Assembly (NCBI GenBank): GCA_905220665.1
Contig: CAJNAR010000166.1
Coordinates: 186,001 to 250,000 of the forward strand
Source: Albugo candida
Taxonomy: Eukaryota > Oomycota > Peronosporomycetes > Albuginales > Albuginaceae
Length of the DNA: 64,000 nucleotides
Direction of reading: 5' to 3'
Below the pieces are notes generated by a model. It was given only the letters and a program-made list of their open reading frames with translations. It ran no database searches and was not told where the DNA came from. The position numbers and the translations under genes were made by a program. This document shows positions 24,324 through 36,410 of this stretch, in pieces. How positions within the stretch are numbered: position 1 is the first letter of the stretch; each line of letters begins with the position of its first letter.

Positions 24324-24983
24324 TCATTTGGATTTGATCAAAGTATCAATGCACATATTTGCGAGCTTTACATTCAAACACTCTTCCAGCATTTCCTCAC
24401 TGATCCTTCCTTGTAATCCACCTTCAATCAGGGCATTCATACGAGGTCTACACTGCCGGAGAAATTCATACAGATTTTCTAGCTGTTCATCGTCTTTCGG
24501 GTCTGCATTCTCCAAGAGCTCTTTTACAGTAGTCATCTTTTCCATCACATTGGCCAAATCTGCCTGGAATTTCGCAATTTGACGCTCACGTTTTGTGAGC
24601 TCCTGGCGAAATTCACCGTGACGAGTGCCGGAGGGATCTCTCGAACATGAGTCACTCAATTTATTTTCGACCTGGGCGCTTGCTTTGACGTCTTCATCAC
24701 CAAATTCTGGAAATTGAATACCTTGTCTCTGTAACATCGAAAGTGTATCGTGAAAGTTCTTGTTCTCGGAATCTTTGTACTGTTCTCCCCATTGTCGGAT
24801 CAAAAGCAGCGACTTGCTTTGAACCTCAACACCTTTTGTCCCATCAGTTAACGCCACAATTGATCCAAGAAATGGTCGTCTTCCAGCAAGAGAAAGTACA
24901 CGATTGGACCCTTTTTCCACAATGAATCCCAAAAGTCTTAATGCATGTAGTACGCTCTTGGCAACCGCTCCCTGCAGCGTCAT
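24324..24983 (-). CDS. VHS-GAT domain protein (TOM1/GGA-like), possibly damaged at its start
   Basis: The 219-residue open frame carries the second half of a VHS domain ('ALRLLGFIVEKGSN', 'KSLLLIRQWGEQY', 'LSMLQRQGIQFPEF') and a GAT-like coiled bundle in the C-terminal half ('KFQADLANVMEKMTTVKELL', 'RISEEMLEECLNVKLANMC'). Proteins of this type bind ubiquitinated cargo and sort it at endosomes or the trans-Golgi. The ATG at 24,983 lies inside the VHS fold. Upstream, the same strand encodes a plausible true N-terminus from an ATG at 25,102 (MASIDIAALIDDAV, then NEPN), but a TGA stands where the family has tryptophan and the frame shifts after 'NENDDLK'. So this is either a pseudogene or a sequence with errors. 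Confidence 0.6.
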   Translation of the reverse strand: MTLQGAVAKSVLHALRLLGFIVEKGSNRVLSLAGRRPFLGSIVALTDGTKGVEVQSKSLLLIRQWGEQYKDSENKNFHDTLSMLQRQGIQFPEFGDEDVKASAQVENKLSDSCSRDPSGTRHGEFRQELTKRERQIAKFQADLANVMEKMTTVKELLENADPKDDEQLENLYEFLRQCRPRMNALIEGGLQGRISEEMLEECLNVKLANMCIDTLIKSK

Positions 24984-25121
24984 TTCAAATCATCATTCTC
25001 ATTCACACAATCAGACAAAGGTGTATTAAGATCTCAATTAGGCTCGTTAACATTTGCGTCAACGGCATCATCGATCAAAGCGGCGATATCAATGGAAGCC
25101 ATTTACGCATCGAACGCTTGT

Positions 25122-27450
25122 TTAGATACACTTGTAAGTGCGTCGAACTTTTGGCTTTATGGCACTCAAAGAAGCCAGGATCGAAGTGTCACACGATTGA
25201 TGTGGTATGTGCGGGATACAGCCCCATGGATCAACTCGATGCTCGTGTACAATCAATGGTGTAATACTACGCTCGGAGTGGGGAAACGTGCTCCAAATCA
25301 TTTCCTTCAGCGAGTGGGGGACCCTCAGTGAGGCGATGAGCTCCTGGCAAATGGAAATGTTAGGTGTTGCAGTTAGCTTTTCACAAATCCATTCACGTAC
25401 GATTTTCTCGTCATAAGGCATGCTTACACTCATATTGCATAAGATGTTGATAATCCAATAAAACAGAGAAACTCCGTAATCGTGTGATACCGCAAATGTT
25501 CCCAATAAGTGGTAAAGCACACGTATGATTCGATTACGAGAATGCGTCGTTCTCGATGTCTGATTCGAATGACAAATTGTGGTCGTCAGATGAAGACGGA
25601 TGAATATCTTACGTCGTAATTGCTGTAGAAAGTGGCGACTGAAAAAGGTTCAATGTCTTTCGTAATCGGTACAGACTGTAAGCAAAGATTCCAACTGTGA
25701 CGCCACAGACGAGACGAAAGGTGGCATGAATGCGTGCCCGGACGGGCAACTGACGATTCCACATAATAAGCGAACGGCTGTGAGATCACACCCGTCTCGA
25801 AGATTCGTACGAGCGGCCATTTTGAAGTTGCAATCCTCTTCCATTGCTCGGAGCACTTTGACGACCACGGATCCGATTACTCGACGTGGTTGTGTTCCAA
25901 CAATTGACACGTACAGGGAAGCCATGGATGCTTCGTATAACTCACTCATATCTTGAGCGGGAGATTTATTGTGAGAGTCAACTTCGTCGATTTTTCTATA
26001 AGGCAAAAAACCACTTCCGATGCATTTATTCGTACTCGAGTCTTTGCCACAAACGCAATAGCGCTCTTCTAATTTGGTCTTAGCAGACGCAGCTCCTGTC
26101 AGCATCAAAACCTTTGAATCAGGAAGACGGGTACTCTTTTGCAAAAGTCGGGCTACAATCAGACAGGAGAAAATTTCCGTGGCGCGGCTGTTATCGTTGA
26201 TTTCAAATCCGGAAGTGGCTTCTCCCTTTGCATTATCAGCTCGCTCAGCCTTACAAGGGCAGCCTAGAGCAATGTAATCAAGTGATTTGCAAAGACATTT
26301 TGCAGCACTTGCCTTGTGATTGTAGTGTCTCCAGAGAAGTCTTCATTCGCTTTGAATGTCTTTCAGGCTCTTCAATGACAGCTTTACGCTTCAAACTTCC
26401 CGTTGCTTGCTTTCTCGTCCCTTTTCGCTTCACTTTCAGCTGCTGTCGACTCATCTGTAAATCTAAGTAGATGGAGCCACCTCGATTCAGAATCCATACA
26501 TTCATTTGCTCTAGGATTTAATGCACTTTGAGCAATTGTATCTGTCCATTTGCATCCTCCGCTGGAGAATTCGGAGCTCGAAAAAAGTGCGTTAAAAGTA
26601 CTGCTGTATGCCACTGCTTCTTGTGATACACCGGATAAATGTGCTTTTCTCGGGCTTCTTTTGTGTCGTGGAAGATGATGTCCCGAACAATGCTGTCAGA
26701 AGTGAGATTGAAAAGCGTAATGCTCGCTAAAGTACCCCGTTCTTCCCGTTTCCGCAGAAGAAAATTATCCTCCAGCTGATATGAAATCTGGCACAAGAGA
26801 TGCACTAATGGAAACATCAGACAAGCTGACACTTGACTGCGCAGAAAACGGTATTGGTACTTTGTCTATTGAAACAAAGAATCAATACGCATCTCCAACC
26901 ATAAGTCATCTTTCTTACCATCGGTTCATCAAAGAGAGCCATCTTTTGAGAATCAAGCATCATGTGTTGAGGTGGTTCGGAGAAAAGCTGAAATACAAGC
27001 GTCATTGCTAATAATTGGCATGCCAGACATGGTGGTGGATCCCTTGATGCTCGTCGCTGACGAATCAAAAGTATAAGACCGAGTAGTCAAAGAAAGAAAT
27101 AGAGCTGCTCACCAAGCGGGGAAATAAGGGAACGAGTACTAATCGAAGAATCTGAGCCAGCTCCACGACTTTGTGTATTACCAATGAAATCAGAAATGCC
27201 TTCAAACCGTACTGAACTTTATCGAGTTTGCCCTTTTGATTCAATGCAAAAGCTTCTTTGCTATTTTCCACGTTTATGAATGGAATTCGAATTCGTTTCG
27301 TGGAATCTGTAACCAGATCAGAAGAATGTTAATAAACTTTTCTTGAAAGTCGTCGTCTGAGTGCTGATGAAGTTTTTCTCGAATCAAACGGACGCATCGA
27401 TGGATGTACTGAGATGTCCTGACAGCACAGCTCAAAACCAAAACTTTTCT
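25122..27450 (-). pseudogene. unrecognised large gene, decayed
   Basis: A chain of minus-strand open stretches: 27,609-27,274, 27,271-27,065, 26,832-26,518, 26,505-26,278, 26,144-25,650 (164 residues) and 25,520-25,122 (132 residues). Many pieces are leucine-rich and helical, suggesting a HEAT/ARM-like solenoid. 26,505-26,278 has a basic patch 'KRKAVIEEPERHSKRMK' resembling a nuclear localisation signal. Frames change between pieces without convincing splice sites. I do not recognise the family. It ends 20 bases upstream of the VHS-GAT start region. Confidence 0.45.
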
Positions 27451-27539
27451 CGTCAGCTGTATGAGGAATTTGACTGATTGGAAGTACTTCTCGGTTGACA
27501 TGATTAAACTTTCGATCTGATTGATCGCGATGCACATTA

Positions 27540-29690
27540 GCCACATACACTGCAGCACGCCAGCTTGCTGGACTTTGCCTCCGTCCGCTGATGTTGCATG
27601 GTAAGGCATTCACAGTCCACATGACGTGCACGATCATGTTTCGTACGTTGCACTGATCATATAAGTCGTCCGCATGAGCCGATCAAACTGAAAGACGTTA
27701 AACTAGCGACAAAATTGTCTTCATTGCATAGTCTTTATTATTTTCTTTTTCATATATGATTTTTCTAGCTGTACAGCGGTCGGAACTGAGTCCATCAACA
27801 AATCCCAAAGCGATTAATATATTTTTCCGTCCAGAAAATCCACATATCATCGTAATAGCAACTTTTGTATTCAAGCTGTCTAGAGACACCACATAGCATT
27901 CCTTCATTGCCATCACGTCTTTCGCTCCATTCAAAATCTCTGAAATGTGACATACAACGGATAAAAGAGTAAGACACGTAATGTATCCGCTTCTGTGATG
28001 TTAAAACAGCGACTCGCTTCTCATTTCCAGAATGTGCAGCTCCATTGCATATGATTTACGTCGAAGGGTTCCCAGCCTTTTATTCCAATTGCAGCCGAAT
28101 GAAACATAACGGCTGATGGGCGTACACCAGCATTTGTATCAACCTTGACGCTGACTTGTCGCTGTCTTGTACGTGTTTAGACGTATTGTTCGGTGCCGTC
28201 GACATATTTCTGTTTGAAGTATTCATAGAAGTTGATGCACCACCACATCTGAGCCTTTTCTGAATGAGAATTTTGTAGTTGAATTACCTCCTCGGCCAGT
28301 GAGTCGACATAATGTCTGTCCACGGCCAGCAATGGCATGGGAAAGCGTCTGTATCCTACGTCACGATTCTCGACAAAAGACTCGCACAATGATTGACAAT
28401 TTCAACATCACTTTCTCAAATCGCATTTTTCGTCGCTGAAAAATTCGCAAGGATAAGTGAGCGGACACATCACTGAAGCGGTGCAGTCGCGTTGCTCTCT
28501 ATCAACCTGTCTATTGTTCCAGTGCGTTGTATGTCACCATTAGTAGAATACGCTCCACATGCTGCTTCTTGTAGGATGTGTCAGCTACCTGAGCCTGCTT
28601 GATTGATATACATCAAACAGAACTCTTGCTCGGAAGCTGATGAGGATGGAATTTGCCATAAGCGCTCGATTTTGGGGATGATTGATTTATATTTGGTCGA
28701 CTGTACGTCAATATAATGAATCAGCTCTAGACGGACGATGGCTAATGGCTGTGTATTAGCTGTCATACTGTTTAATAGCTTTCGAAATGGTGTCTCAAAC
28801 GCCCGAATCATCAAACAAAAGTGAGACAACACCATGCTTCTCATGGAGTGTCTCTACCACAACAAATACTTTGACAAATTGATGAGTGCGATCAGGAACT
28901 GACTTTAGCATCTCGGGCGACTTGGACGTCGTTATTGATTCCTCCCAAACAGACATGTCATTCCCTGAGTCCCTTTTATTTTTTTGGATAAAGGCTTAGT
29001 TCCAGTAATGCATTCATTAGAAAACTGGTTTCGTAATGCTCGCTCCTTTCTACACCCAATTCTTGCTCCATGGTGTCGCAAAATTATGAATGAGATTCGA
29101 AGTTTCTGATCAAATAGTGTCCTTGAATGGACCATAACAATCTTAAATGCCTCTTTTCATTGCTGACGGTGCCATCATCATATTCCAACGAATCTGACGC
29201 GTGCTTTGAACATTTCCAGCGATTCAATTTCACTGTACAGCCTTCTCATCTCCATCTTCTTCAGCCATGACAAGGTAATTCGACCTCGAGAGTCGCTTTT
29301 GTTCCCCTTGGTGCAGCTTCCCGCTGCGCGGTAGACAGCACATTGGCTGAATGTGTGACCGCTGCCGGTAATAATCGATACCACGTTCAAACCGGTGAAT
29401 TCCACAAGAACCTCCGAGCTAACGCACGCCTTTTGGTTGTGTTTGGTGGTGCATGAGAACAGCGGGACGATTGCAGCGAGTCATCCTGACGCATTATATA
29501 TGTCGCTGACATGTTTCAATTTTTTTCGGTCACTCGCAAAGTACACACTCTATGAAGCATCTTCTTTCCCAGCAATTTGCACAATACAATGCTGTGGAAA
29601 TGAGTGCGTCGTACGAGCAGCAGGCACGTGACATTGGATCTGTTTCAGATCGTGTAAACGCGAAGGAAAGGTTTGTGAGAAGAGTTACTG
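27540..29690 (-). pseudogene. family X copy 2
   Basis: Nucleotide similarity to copy 1 runs from the signal-peptide region (29,510-29,680 resembles 18,585-18,735) through the 'SEQEFCL.Y.NQAG' segment (28,640-28,600) to the C-terminal region near 27,600 ('VHRDQSDRKFN', matched at 32,400 in copy 3). The aligned start codon is gone and stops occur in all frames. Confidence 0.65.
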
Positions 29691-31418
29691 CGACACGGAC
29701 GCTTGACAGCCTCCATTTCTTTGTCATCCAACTACTGACTTGTGTTCAAAGAAGTGCGACGAGTTGTTACGATTCCAAAATGTCTGTCCCAAGTTCAGGT
29801 ACAAAACACTAAAACCCATCAACTTTACGTTCTGTATTTGTTTGATACGAGGAGATAAAACCAGCACTCACATCAGATTTCTCATCTTGAGACTCTTTTC
29901 GTCGTTTTGGTCTTCGATAGCTCTTCATTGGCAGATGTGTAAGGTTACAGAGAGTTGGTTATTTGATTGGATAGAAATGCAGTCTTTATTTGTAGCGGGC
30001 TGAGCTTAAGTACGCGGACGTAAGGAAACTTTGGATTGTATACAACAAATCACTTTGGCCGTTGTTTCTGTATTTTCAATTCGTCGTTACGATCGATGAG
30101 CTTAGAGAATGTCATGAGTCTTTTTAATTTTATTGTTTATTAGCTGAAGCACATGAGACAATCCGTTGCTTCCCTCATTAAGATAATCTAACGGTAAACC
30201 GCTATACTACCTCGATTTCCCCCTCTTGCTGACTTGACAAGCATACAAGTATCATATTTAGCCTGTAGGAAGCACAGTCCTCCCGTCTCGTTATAATGAT
30301 GCAGAGACTCTTGATAATGCGACACGCTGGAGGTTCGGGTTCTCATTTTATTGAATCAGAATTCATACACTGTCAAATGTCTCAGCTTCCAGAAGATTGC
30401 GACAGTACTACGATCTGATCATATCACATTACGCTTCATGAATGCTATTATAGGTGGCAGATTCGCACACACATCATCGTTTACACCTAGGTGAGGGACT
30501 AGTGGTTCTATTTCTGCATACAAGAAGCAAGTTATCAGCTTTCTGCAATCAGAATGTACAGGATCCGAACGGCTTCTGTTTCTCTTTACGGCGATTAGGG
30601 CCATTCAGTAATAGAAGGGAAAAAACAACTACAGTAGATGGTACGATCAGTCTTTTGGCCTCTATACTCAAGTTTGACGACCTATTTACCAGACAAGCAC
30701 CTATAAGAGCGTATGTGATAAGTAAGCAACAAGAAAAAGTTCGAGAAGTTCATTATATTGACAGCCTCCAGTAAACTGATTTGTTGAATAGGTGCTCACA
30801 GGCCCTATGAACTCGCATTCAGTATCGTAGCAAAGCTGTTTTTGATTGAAAACTGTTTAGCAAATGTTCATGTTAATTTTTAACTTGACTTTATCATCAC
30901 AAAATCAACTCACCTAGTTGCGAAATCAGGTATTCCCATATGCCCTATTCGTTCTATAGAGAAATAGAAGCATGACGTTCCCGTCCGTTCTGATTGCAGA
31001 AGGCCTATAAAGTTGACTCTTGTAATAACAAATATAATAATCTAGTCGTATCATAAGGGATGACGTGTGCGCAAGAGCCCACCATAACCATAACCCTAAC
31101 ACACAAAATACCGGATATACTGTTAAAAGCTCGGAGATAAATGAGACGAGAAGCAATCGCACTCGATAGTGTGCCATACAAACAAGGATGGAAGTCCATG
31201 AACAAATGACCAAGTGATTAGTGTATCACGCGAATCTGTTTCGCTTTGGATAACCGACTGGGATAGCTTACGGAATTGCACTTTATCTGAATGTACCACT
31301 GGTGGATGCTATCTGATTTATGAGATTTGAATTTTTGGGGGAGATGAAACAAGTGGATGTACTACCTCTCGTCACACTCCTTCCATGGAGCGGGAAAAAC
31401 AAACTGGTAGATCACTAA
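29691..31418. repeat. conserved intergenic block, array unit 1
   Basis: Separates family X copy 2 and E1, which are transcribed divergently. Long stretches match 36,900-37,490 and, around the LINE, 41,000-41,451 plus 48,519-49,540: 'GCTGACTTGACAAGCA' (30,223), 'GCAGATTCGCACACACATCATCG' region (30,457), 'TATAGAGAAATAGAAG' (30,955). No open frame is conserved between copies, so the block is probably regulatory or simply carried along. Confidence 0.7.
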
Positions 31419-31455
31419 CTCATTTTGCAAAACTCTTCCAACTACTCACAACAAA
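31384..31455 (+). promoter_or_regulatory. core promoter of E1
   Basis: CCATGGAGCGGGAAA (31,384) and CTCATTTTGCAAAACT (31,419) followed by CTTCCAACTACTCAC recur at the same distance before E2, and with changes before E3. The second block resembles the oomycete initiator plus flanking promoter element (CATT... then a CAAYTT-like block), about 50 bases before the ATG. Confidence 0.6.
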
Positions 31456-31473
31456 CTCGAACAATCAACCAGA

Positions 31474-32170
31474 ATGGTTCGCATGGTTATCAAAAGCTTA
31501 ACAGTAATCGCTTTTATGTCACTTGATTCGGGTTTGCAGTGCTCAGCTGGGAAGCTAAAATCGGGAGGGTCGTCGACAAAGCATGATGATGAGGCAACAT
31601 GGCCAGAGGACGTAGATATGGCGCAAGTGCTTGCGCATGCGCTTAAATTGGAAGGTGAACCTTCAAAGCTAGAGCCTTGCTCTCATAAAGGAATGAGGTT
31701 ATCAGAATTCAATGATCATTTGAAGAGCCAAGGGATAATTCCGGATAATATTGCATACACCAAACGAATGGAGATGCTTATAGTAGTTCAGAAGTTGAAA
31801 AAAATATGGACGAAGAGTGGCAAATCATGTACCGGCATCGATGATGCTGATTCTGACGATGATTCTGATTCTGACGATGATTCTGATTCTGACGATAATG
31901 CTGATTCCAAGGGCGTTCAAGGTAATAATATAGTGCTGTAAGTAGACTCTGAAGTGACTGACAAATCCGTTTTCTCGTGCGTATGCCATCAAAGGAAAGC
32001 TAAGTCGGATAAAGTCGATGATGAAAACATCAAAAGAATTTTTGTCGAAACATACACCAGAAGCAAAAGCGATCAAAGATCTCAAATCAAAGGCCAAGGA
32101 CGCAGGCATCGATCTTGATATCCCAGCTCTCAAACAGATGTTGCTGGACACACGCAGAGATAATGTGTGA
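31474..32170 (+). CDS. E1: small secreted protein, two exons
   Basis: Exons 31,474-31,921 and 31,995-32,170; the 73-bp intron begins GTAATA and ends CAAAG, phase 1; 207 residues. Residues 1-26 (MVRMVIKSLTVIAFMSLD, then GLQCSAG) form a signal peptide almost identical to that of E2. The mature protein is charged and helical, with an acidic Asp-Ser repeat (residues about 128-146) from an 18-bp tandem repeat, and a lysine-rich C-terminus (exon 2). Without splicing the frame stops at 31,941. The splice is supported because E2 and E3 have the same donor, branch-like GTGACTGA and phase. No known domain; candidate effector. No RXLR motif. Confidence 0.78.
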
Positions 32171-32279
32171 ACCAACTTTGCTGGAGCATCTATAGTGACA
32201 TGATTATCATTATATCCGGAGTATTTGTTTGCAAATAGTCCACTTAACACTAATAATCTCACGACATTTTGTGCAAACC

Positions 32280-34315
32280 CATTGAATTACACTGTCACTC
32301 AAACGCAGCGTTAGCTCTATCAACTTGTTGAAAGTCGACTAATTGGAAGAGTTGGTAGGGTTAGGATGTTGGATTTTCGATCTTGTTGATCGCGATGTAC
32401 AATAGCCAGTACAAGATGTACCACGTCTGCATGACAGAGTGTTTCCATCGGCTCATCTCGCACGATAAGGCATTCACAGTGAATCACAACTTGTGCAATC
32501 ATGCTTTGTACTTTGCACTGCTCCAATAAGTCGTTTACATGTGCCGTTCGTATTGCGTTACATCGATGAGACTCTGGGAATAACTGCGTGAATGCACTGG
32601 TCATATAGATACCACTTGTCCGGTAGTAAAGCTGACTCTTAGGCATCTGCAACGTCCATGCATCCACATTGAAAAGCGTTGAGTTGTATCTTGCGGACTC
32701 AATGCTCGCGTTCACGAAGTAAGAGCTCAAGCCACTTGTGCCATCGAACAATCTATCCCTTGAGACTCGCAATACAACTGCGAAGCCATCAATGAATTGG
32801 CCTAAGCATTCAGCAGAGAGAACATAAAAGGACTGTTTGCAAGCCTCCAGATGCATATAAGTATCCACAATCTGTACCATGTGAACAGACCGATAAGCCG
32901 TTTGACACTATCTCAGAGAAAGAGTGTACAGCACATAAAAGACACGTCGATGTGAAATATCAACGACATCCCAATGCGATCGAATGAATCCATTCAATCC
33001 AATGTATCCAGCAATGTCTCGAGATAGCGACAACTTTTTGTGCTCCAGTTGCCAGAAGACACCATGTAGCATTTCTCTTTTGCCATCGGGTACACTGCTT
33101 CATCCAAAAGCTGAGGAAGGCGACACACAGCCAAAATGAAAAGTAAGACACGTAGTGTACTCACTTTTGTAATATTGAAATCAGCGATTCGCTTCTCATC
33201 TCCCGATATTGCAGCTCCATTGCATAGAATTTTTTGTTGTGTGAAAGGATGCCAAACCACTTTTCCCAACATGGCCGAAACAAACCTAACGGCTGATGAA
33301 CGTATACCTTTACTTGTATCGACCTAAAAGCTGGCTTGCCGCGGTTGAGCGTATTGTTCGCTACTGTCAACAAATTCGTAGTGGAAGGATTCATTGAAGC
33401 GGATACACCCTGCATGTGAGCATGAGATTCTTCAGGTTGATTATACCTCCTTGACCAGTCAATCCGTGCGGTGACCGCCCATGACGAGCGCCGACATCGC
33501 ACGCTTCCGTATCATATTTCAAAATTCCCGACAAACGACTCCCACAATGATCGACAATTTCGACGTCGCTTTCTCTGATCGTTTCCTTCGCAATAGATTC
33601 CAATTGTGGGTAGAAGACTCCAACAACTCTGTGATTGTGTTTACAGCTATGACGATGAGGGACCTTCCATATTGTGTACCGAGTGGTAGACGCAGAAGAG
33701 CTCTTGAATATACAAATTGGTTACAGCGTTTGTGGATCCCGTAGCGATCGACCAAAGTGCATCAAAACCAAATAGTTGCGAAACCTTTTCGAGTTTGTGT
33801 TTTCTTCAGCGCCTTCCAAATCTACAGATTTGAATTTAAACCAGCACAAAACGTGTGAGAGTATTTGTATTCCATCGTTCCCAGAGTCGTGAAATCGATT
33901 TGTTTGCACACGTTCAGCTGAAGCGGTGCAATCGCGCCATTCTCTATCGAGAAACTTATCCTTCCAGTGCATTCCGTGTCATCATCCGCGGAATACGCTC
34001 AAACTGCTGCTCTTTGTCGTATGTGTACCTGCTTGACTGAGAAAGATCGGACAGAATACTCGCTCAGACGCTGACGAGGGTAAGATTCGCCATAAGCGCT
34101 CGACTTTGGAAATGCTCAGTTTGTACTGACATAACGTGGATGTCAGTTCGACACCACGGCCAATGGCTTCCGCGGTTTGTGCTGTTGATTCATCAAAATC
34201 ATCAAGATGAGCCCTGTTTCTCATGGAGAGTATCCAAGATCGCAAACACTCTATCGACATAAGAAATTAGAGCAGCTCGAGTGACTTGGAGGTCGTGATA
34301 GGCTTTATGAAGCGT
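32280..34315 (-). pseudogene. family X copy 3, N-terminally truncated
   Basis: Tail-to-tail with E1. The longest open piece, 32,880-32,320 (186 residues), is the best view of the C-terminal region: 'RLFDGTSGLSSYF', 'SQLYYRTSGIYMTSAFTQLF', 'HRCNAIRTAHVNDLLEQ', 'VHRDQQDRKSN'. Upstream pieces (33,272-32,994, 33,502-33,161, 33,603-33,391, 34,260-33,982) match the other copies. At 34,315 similarity to the X gene stops and intergenic-block sequence begins, so the signal-peptide part has been deleted. A start of AACACTGTCACT just after E1 also follows E2. Confidence 0.65.
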
Positions 34316-34789
34316 TCTTCTCTTGTTAATATCAGAACCAAGTTCTGGAGAGCATGAATCTTCTCAGCCTGAAGCTGATGCAAAATGATTGGAATGGATA
34401 CGGAGAGGTATTGACACACTCTTTCGATATCGCCCATTTTGCTCTGACTAGATGCATAAATAGGAGGAATAGATATCCTTTGCTTCATCGCTACTCCAGG
34501 TGCATTTCAATGGACGTACTGGTGGTCGTGCATGAATTTGACGATTTTGTTGAGTATTCTCGAAAAAAGGATTGACGCTCGTGATGGTGGATTTGAGCCG
34601 ATGCAGCATGAAGTGATTCCACAGCATTTTGCCCCGACTTCAGATACAATAGAACAAACGAAACCCATTACTTTCATTTTTCTGTTTGTTTGATACCAAG
34701 AGCCAGTATTGTGATTCAAGGAGTCATTGATACGATCGCATCGAATCCTTAACTTGAAAGCTTTTCCGTCGTATTTTCTTTTCGTTATT
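34316..34789. repeat. intergenic-block fragment joining family X copies 3 and 4
   Basis: 34,320-34,640 resembles 19,130-19,450, and 34,750-34,860 resembles 54,400-54,500 (both contain TTCCGTCGT/TTCGCCGTTTTC, then a G-rich GGTGG/GGGTGGG run). It therefore contains pieces normally found upstream of an X gene and marks a duplication junction. Confidence 0.6.
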
Positions 34790-36410
34790 CAATCCAGCTG
34801 TTGGAGGTGGAGGGAGAGAGCTGTGTGAATGAGGTGTGGGTGTTGGGAATGGTTGCTTGGGATGCTCCCCTTCTGCAAAGGCTTTCCAATATCCAATAGG
34901 TCGTCCGCATGTGCCGCTCGAATTGCATTGCGTCGATGAGATTCGAGGGTGAATGCTAGACTCAAGTGGTAGAGATTCTTACCCGTCCGGCAGTACAGCT
35001 GGCTTCTTGTGCATCGTTGGCGTTCTTCCATGCAAATTGCGAAGCTTTCAAGTTGTATCTTGCTGGATTGATAATCGAGTTGAGAATAGTAAAAGCTCAA
35101 ATCACTCGTACCGTCAAACAAATAATCCGTTGCAAAATCGTGCGAAGCCATAGATGAAATACCTTTGGAAGGATTCACCAGAGAGGAGACATGAAAGAAC
35201 TGTATATAAGCCTCCACCACCGTGAATCGTTCATGATACGCCTGGGAAAAATGCAGCTGACTTACTTCCAAACATGAAAGCAAAGCATGCACGGGTTGCA
35301 ATACGTAAATATACTGACAAGGTGGTTGATTCGACGGCTTGGAGAGAGGTGTTTACCATGCAAACGACACCGTTTCAGCCGCATAGTCTTCATCATTATC
35401 GTTGCCTGTTTCGATACCGCTTCTTGAGCTGTACGTTAGTTGGAATATACTTCAACAACTACCAATTCGATTCCTGGACTGGAAAATCAATTCTTCGGTC
35501 AAAGATATCTGGAGACACCATACATTATTCCTCCATTGCCATCGGGTACTTTTTCATTCAAAAGCTGAGGAAGGTGACATTAAACCGAATCGAATAGGAA
35601 GTACGTAATGTACTCGCTCCTGTAGTGATCAAACTAGAGATTCGATTATCATCTCAGGAATTGCAGCTTCAATGGTTATTCCGAACGGCTGATGGGCAGA
35701 CACTTGCCCTTGTATCGACCTTCTCGCTGATTTTCCACTGCTTCGCATTTTTTGTGCGTATCGTTCAGTGCAGCCGGCATATTTGTATTTGTAGTATCCA
35801 TTGAGTCGATACACCAGTACATGTGACCATTCTCTACATGAGAACTCTAATCTTGCAAAAGCTCCTCGACCAGTGAGTCCGCGTAATCTCTTTCCATGAC
35901 CAGCGCTGGCATTGGATGCGTATCGTGCTCAATGATTCCGCACAAAAAGACTCGTACAATGATCGATGATTTTGACGTCACTTCTCCCATCGGTTTCTTT
36001 CGTAACAGATTCGATTGTGTGAAGACGTCTTGCGAGAACTCTTGTTCCATATTGATATAAGCCGTGTTTGTACACGCAACGGAGCTCTTGGATGGCCAGG
36101 TTAGCCACAGAGTTTGTAGATTTCAGAGCGACCGACCCAAGTGCATCAAGACCAAAAGTTGAGCTGACGAACATTAATTTGCCCCAAGCGCTCGATTTCG
36201 GGAATACATTGTTTCCCTTACGTTGACTTGACGATAATGTAATGAATCAGCTCAAGATGATAGCCAATGAGTTTCCGGTAGAGATTGAGCCGTATCATGG
36301 CTTCCGGGTGATGCCCCACATATGCTAGTTCTTCATACAAAGTGACACAACACCACGCTTCTCACGAAGTGCTTCTACCCCAGCAGATACATGCTCGGAT
36401 TCACAGGTGC
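34790..36410 (-). pseudogene. family X copy 4, N-terminally truncated
   Basis: 35,301-34,789 (170 residues) parallels the C-terminal region of copy 3: 'YLFDGTSDLSFYYSQ', 'SQLYCRTGKNLYHLSLAF', 'HRRNAIRAAHADDLL'. 35,814-35,629, 36,050-35,847 and 36,174-35,929 match the middle of the gene. Similarity ends near 36,410. Stops and frameshifts throughout. Confidence 0.62.

Noticed and set aside
30454..30774. 106-residue plus-strand frame in the unit 1 intergenic block
   Set aside because: The paralogous sequence at 48,560-48,880 does not keep the frame, so it is not under coding constraint.
31080..31105. ACCCTAAC-like repeat suggesting telomeric sequence
   Set aside because: Only one or two imperfect units, and the same place in the paralogous blocks (37,165 and 49,205) is different sequence.
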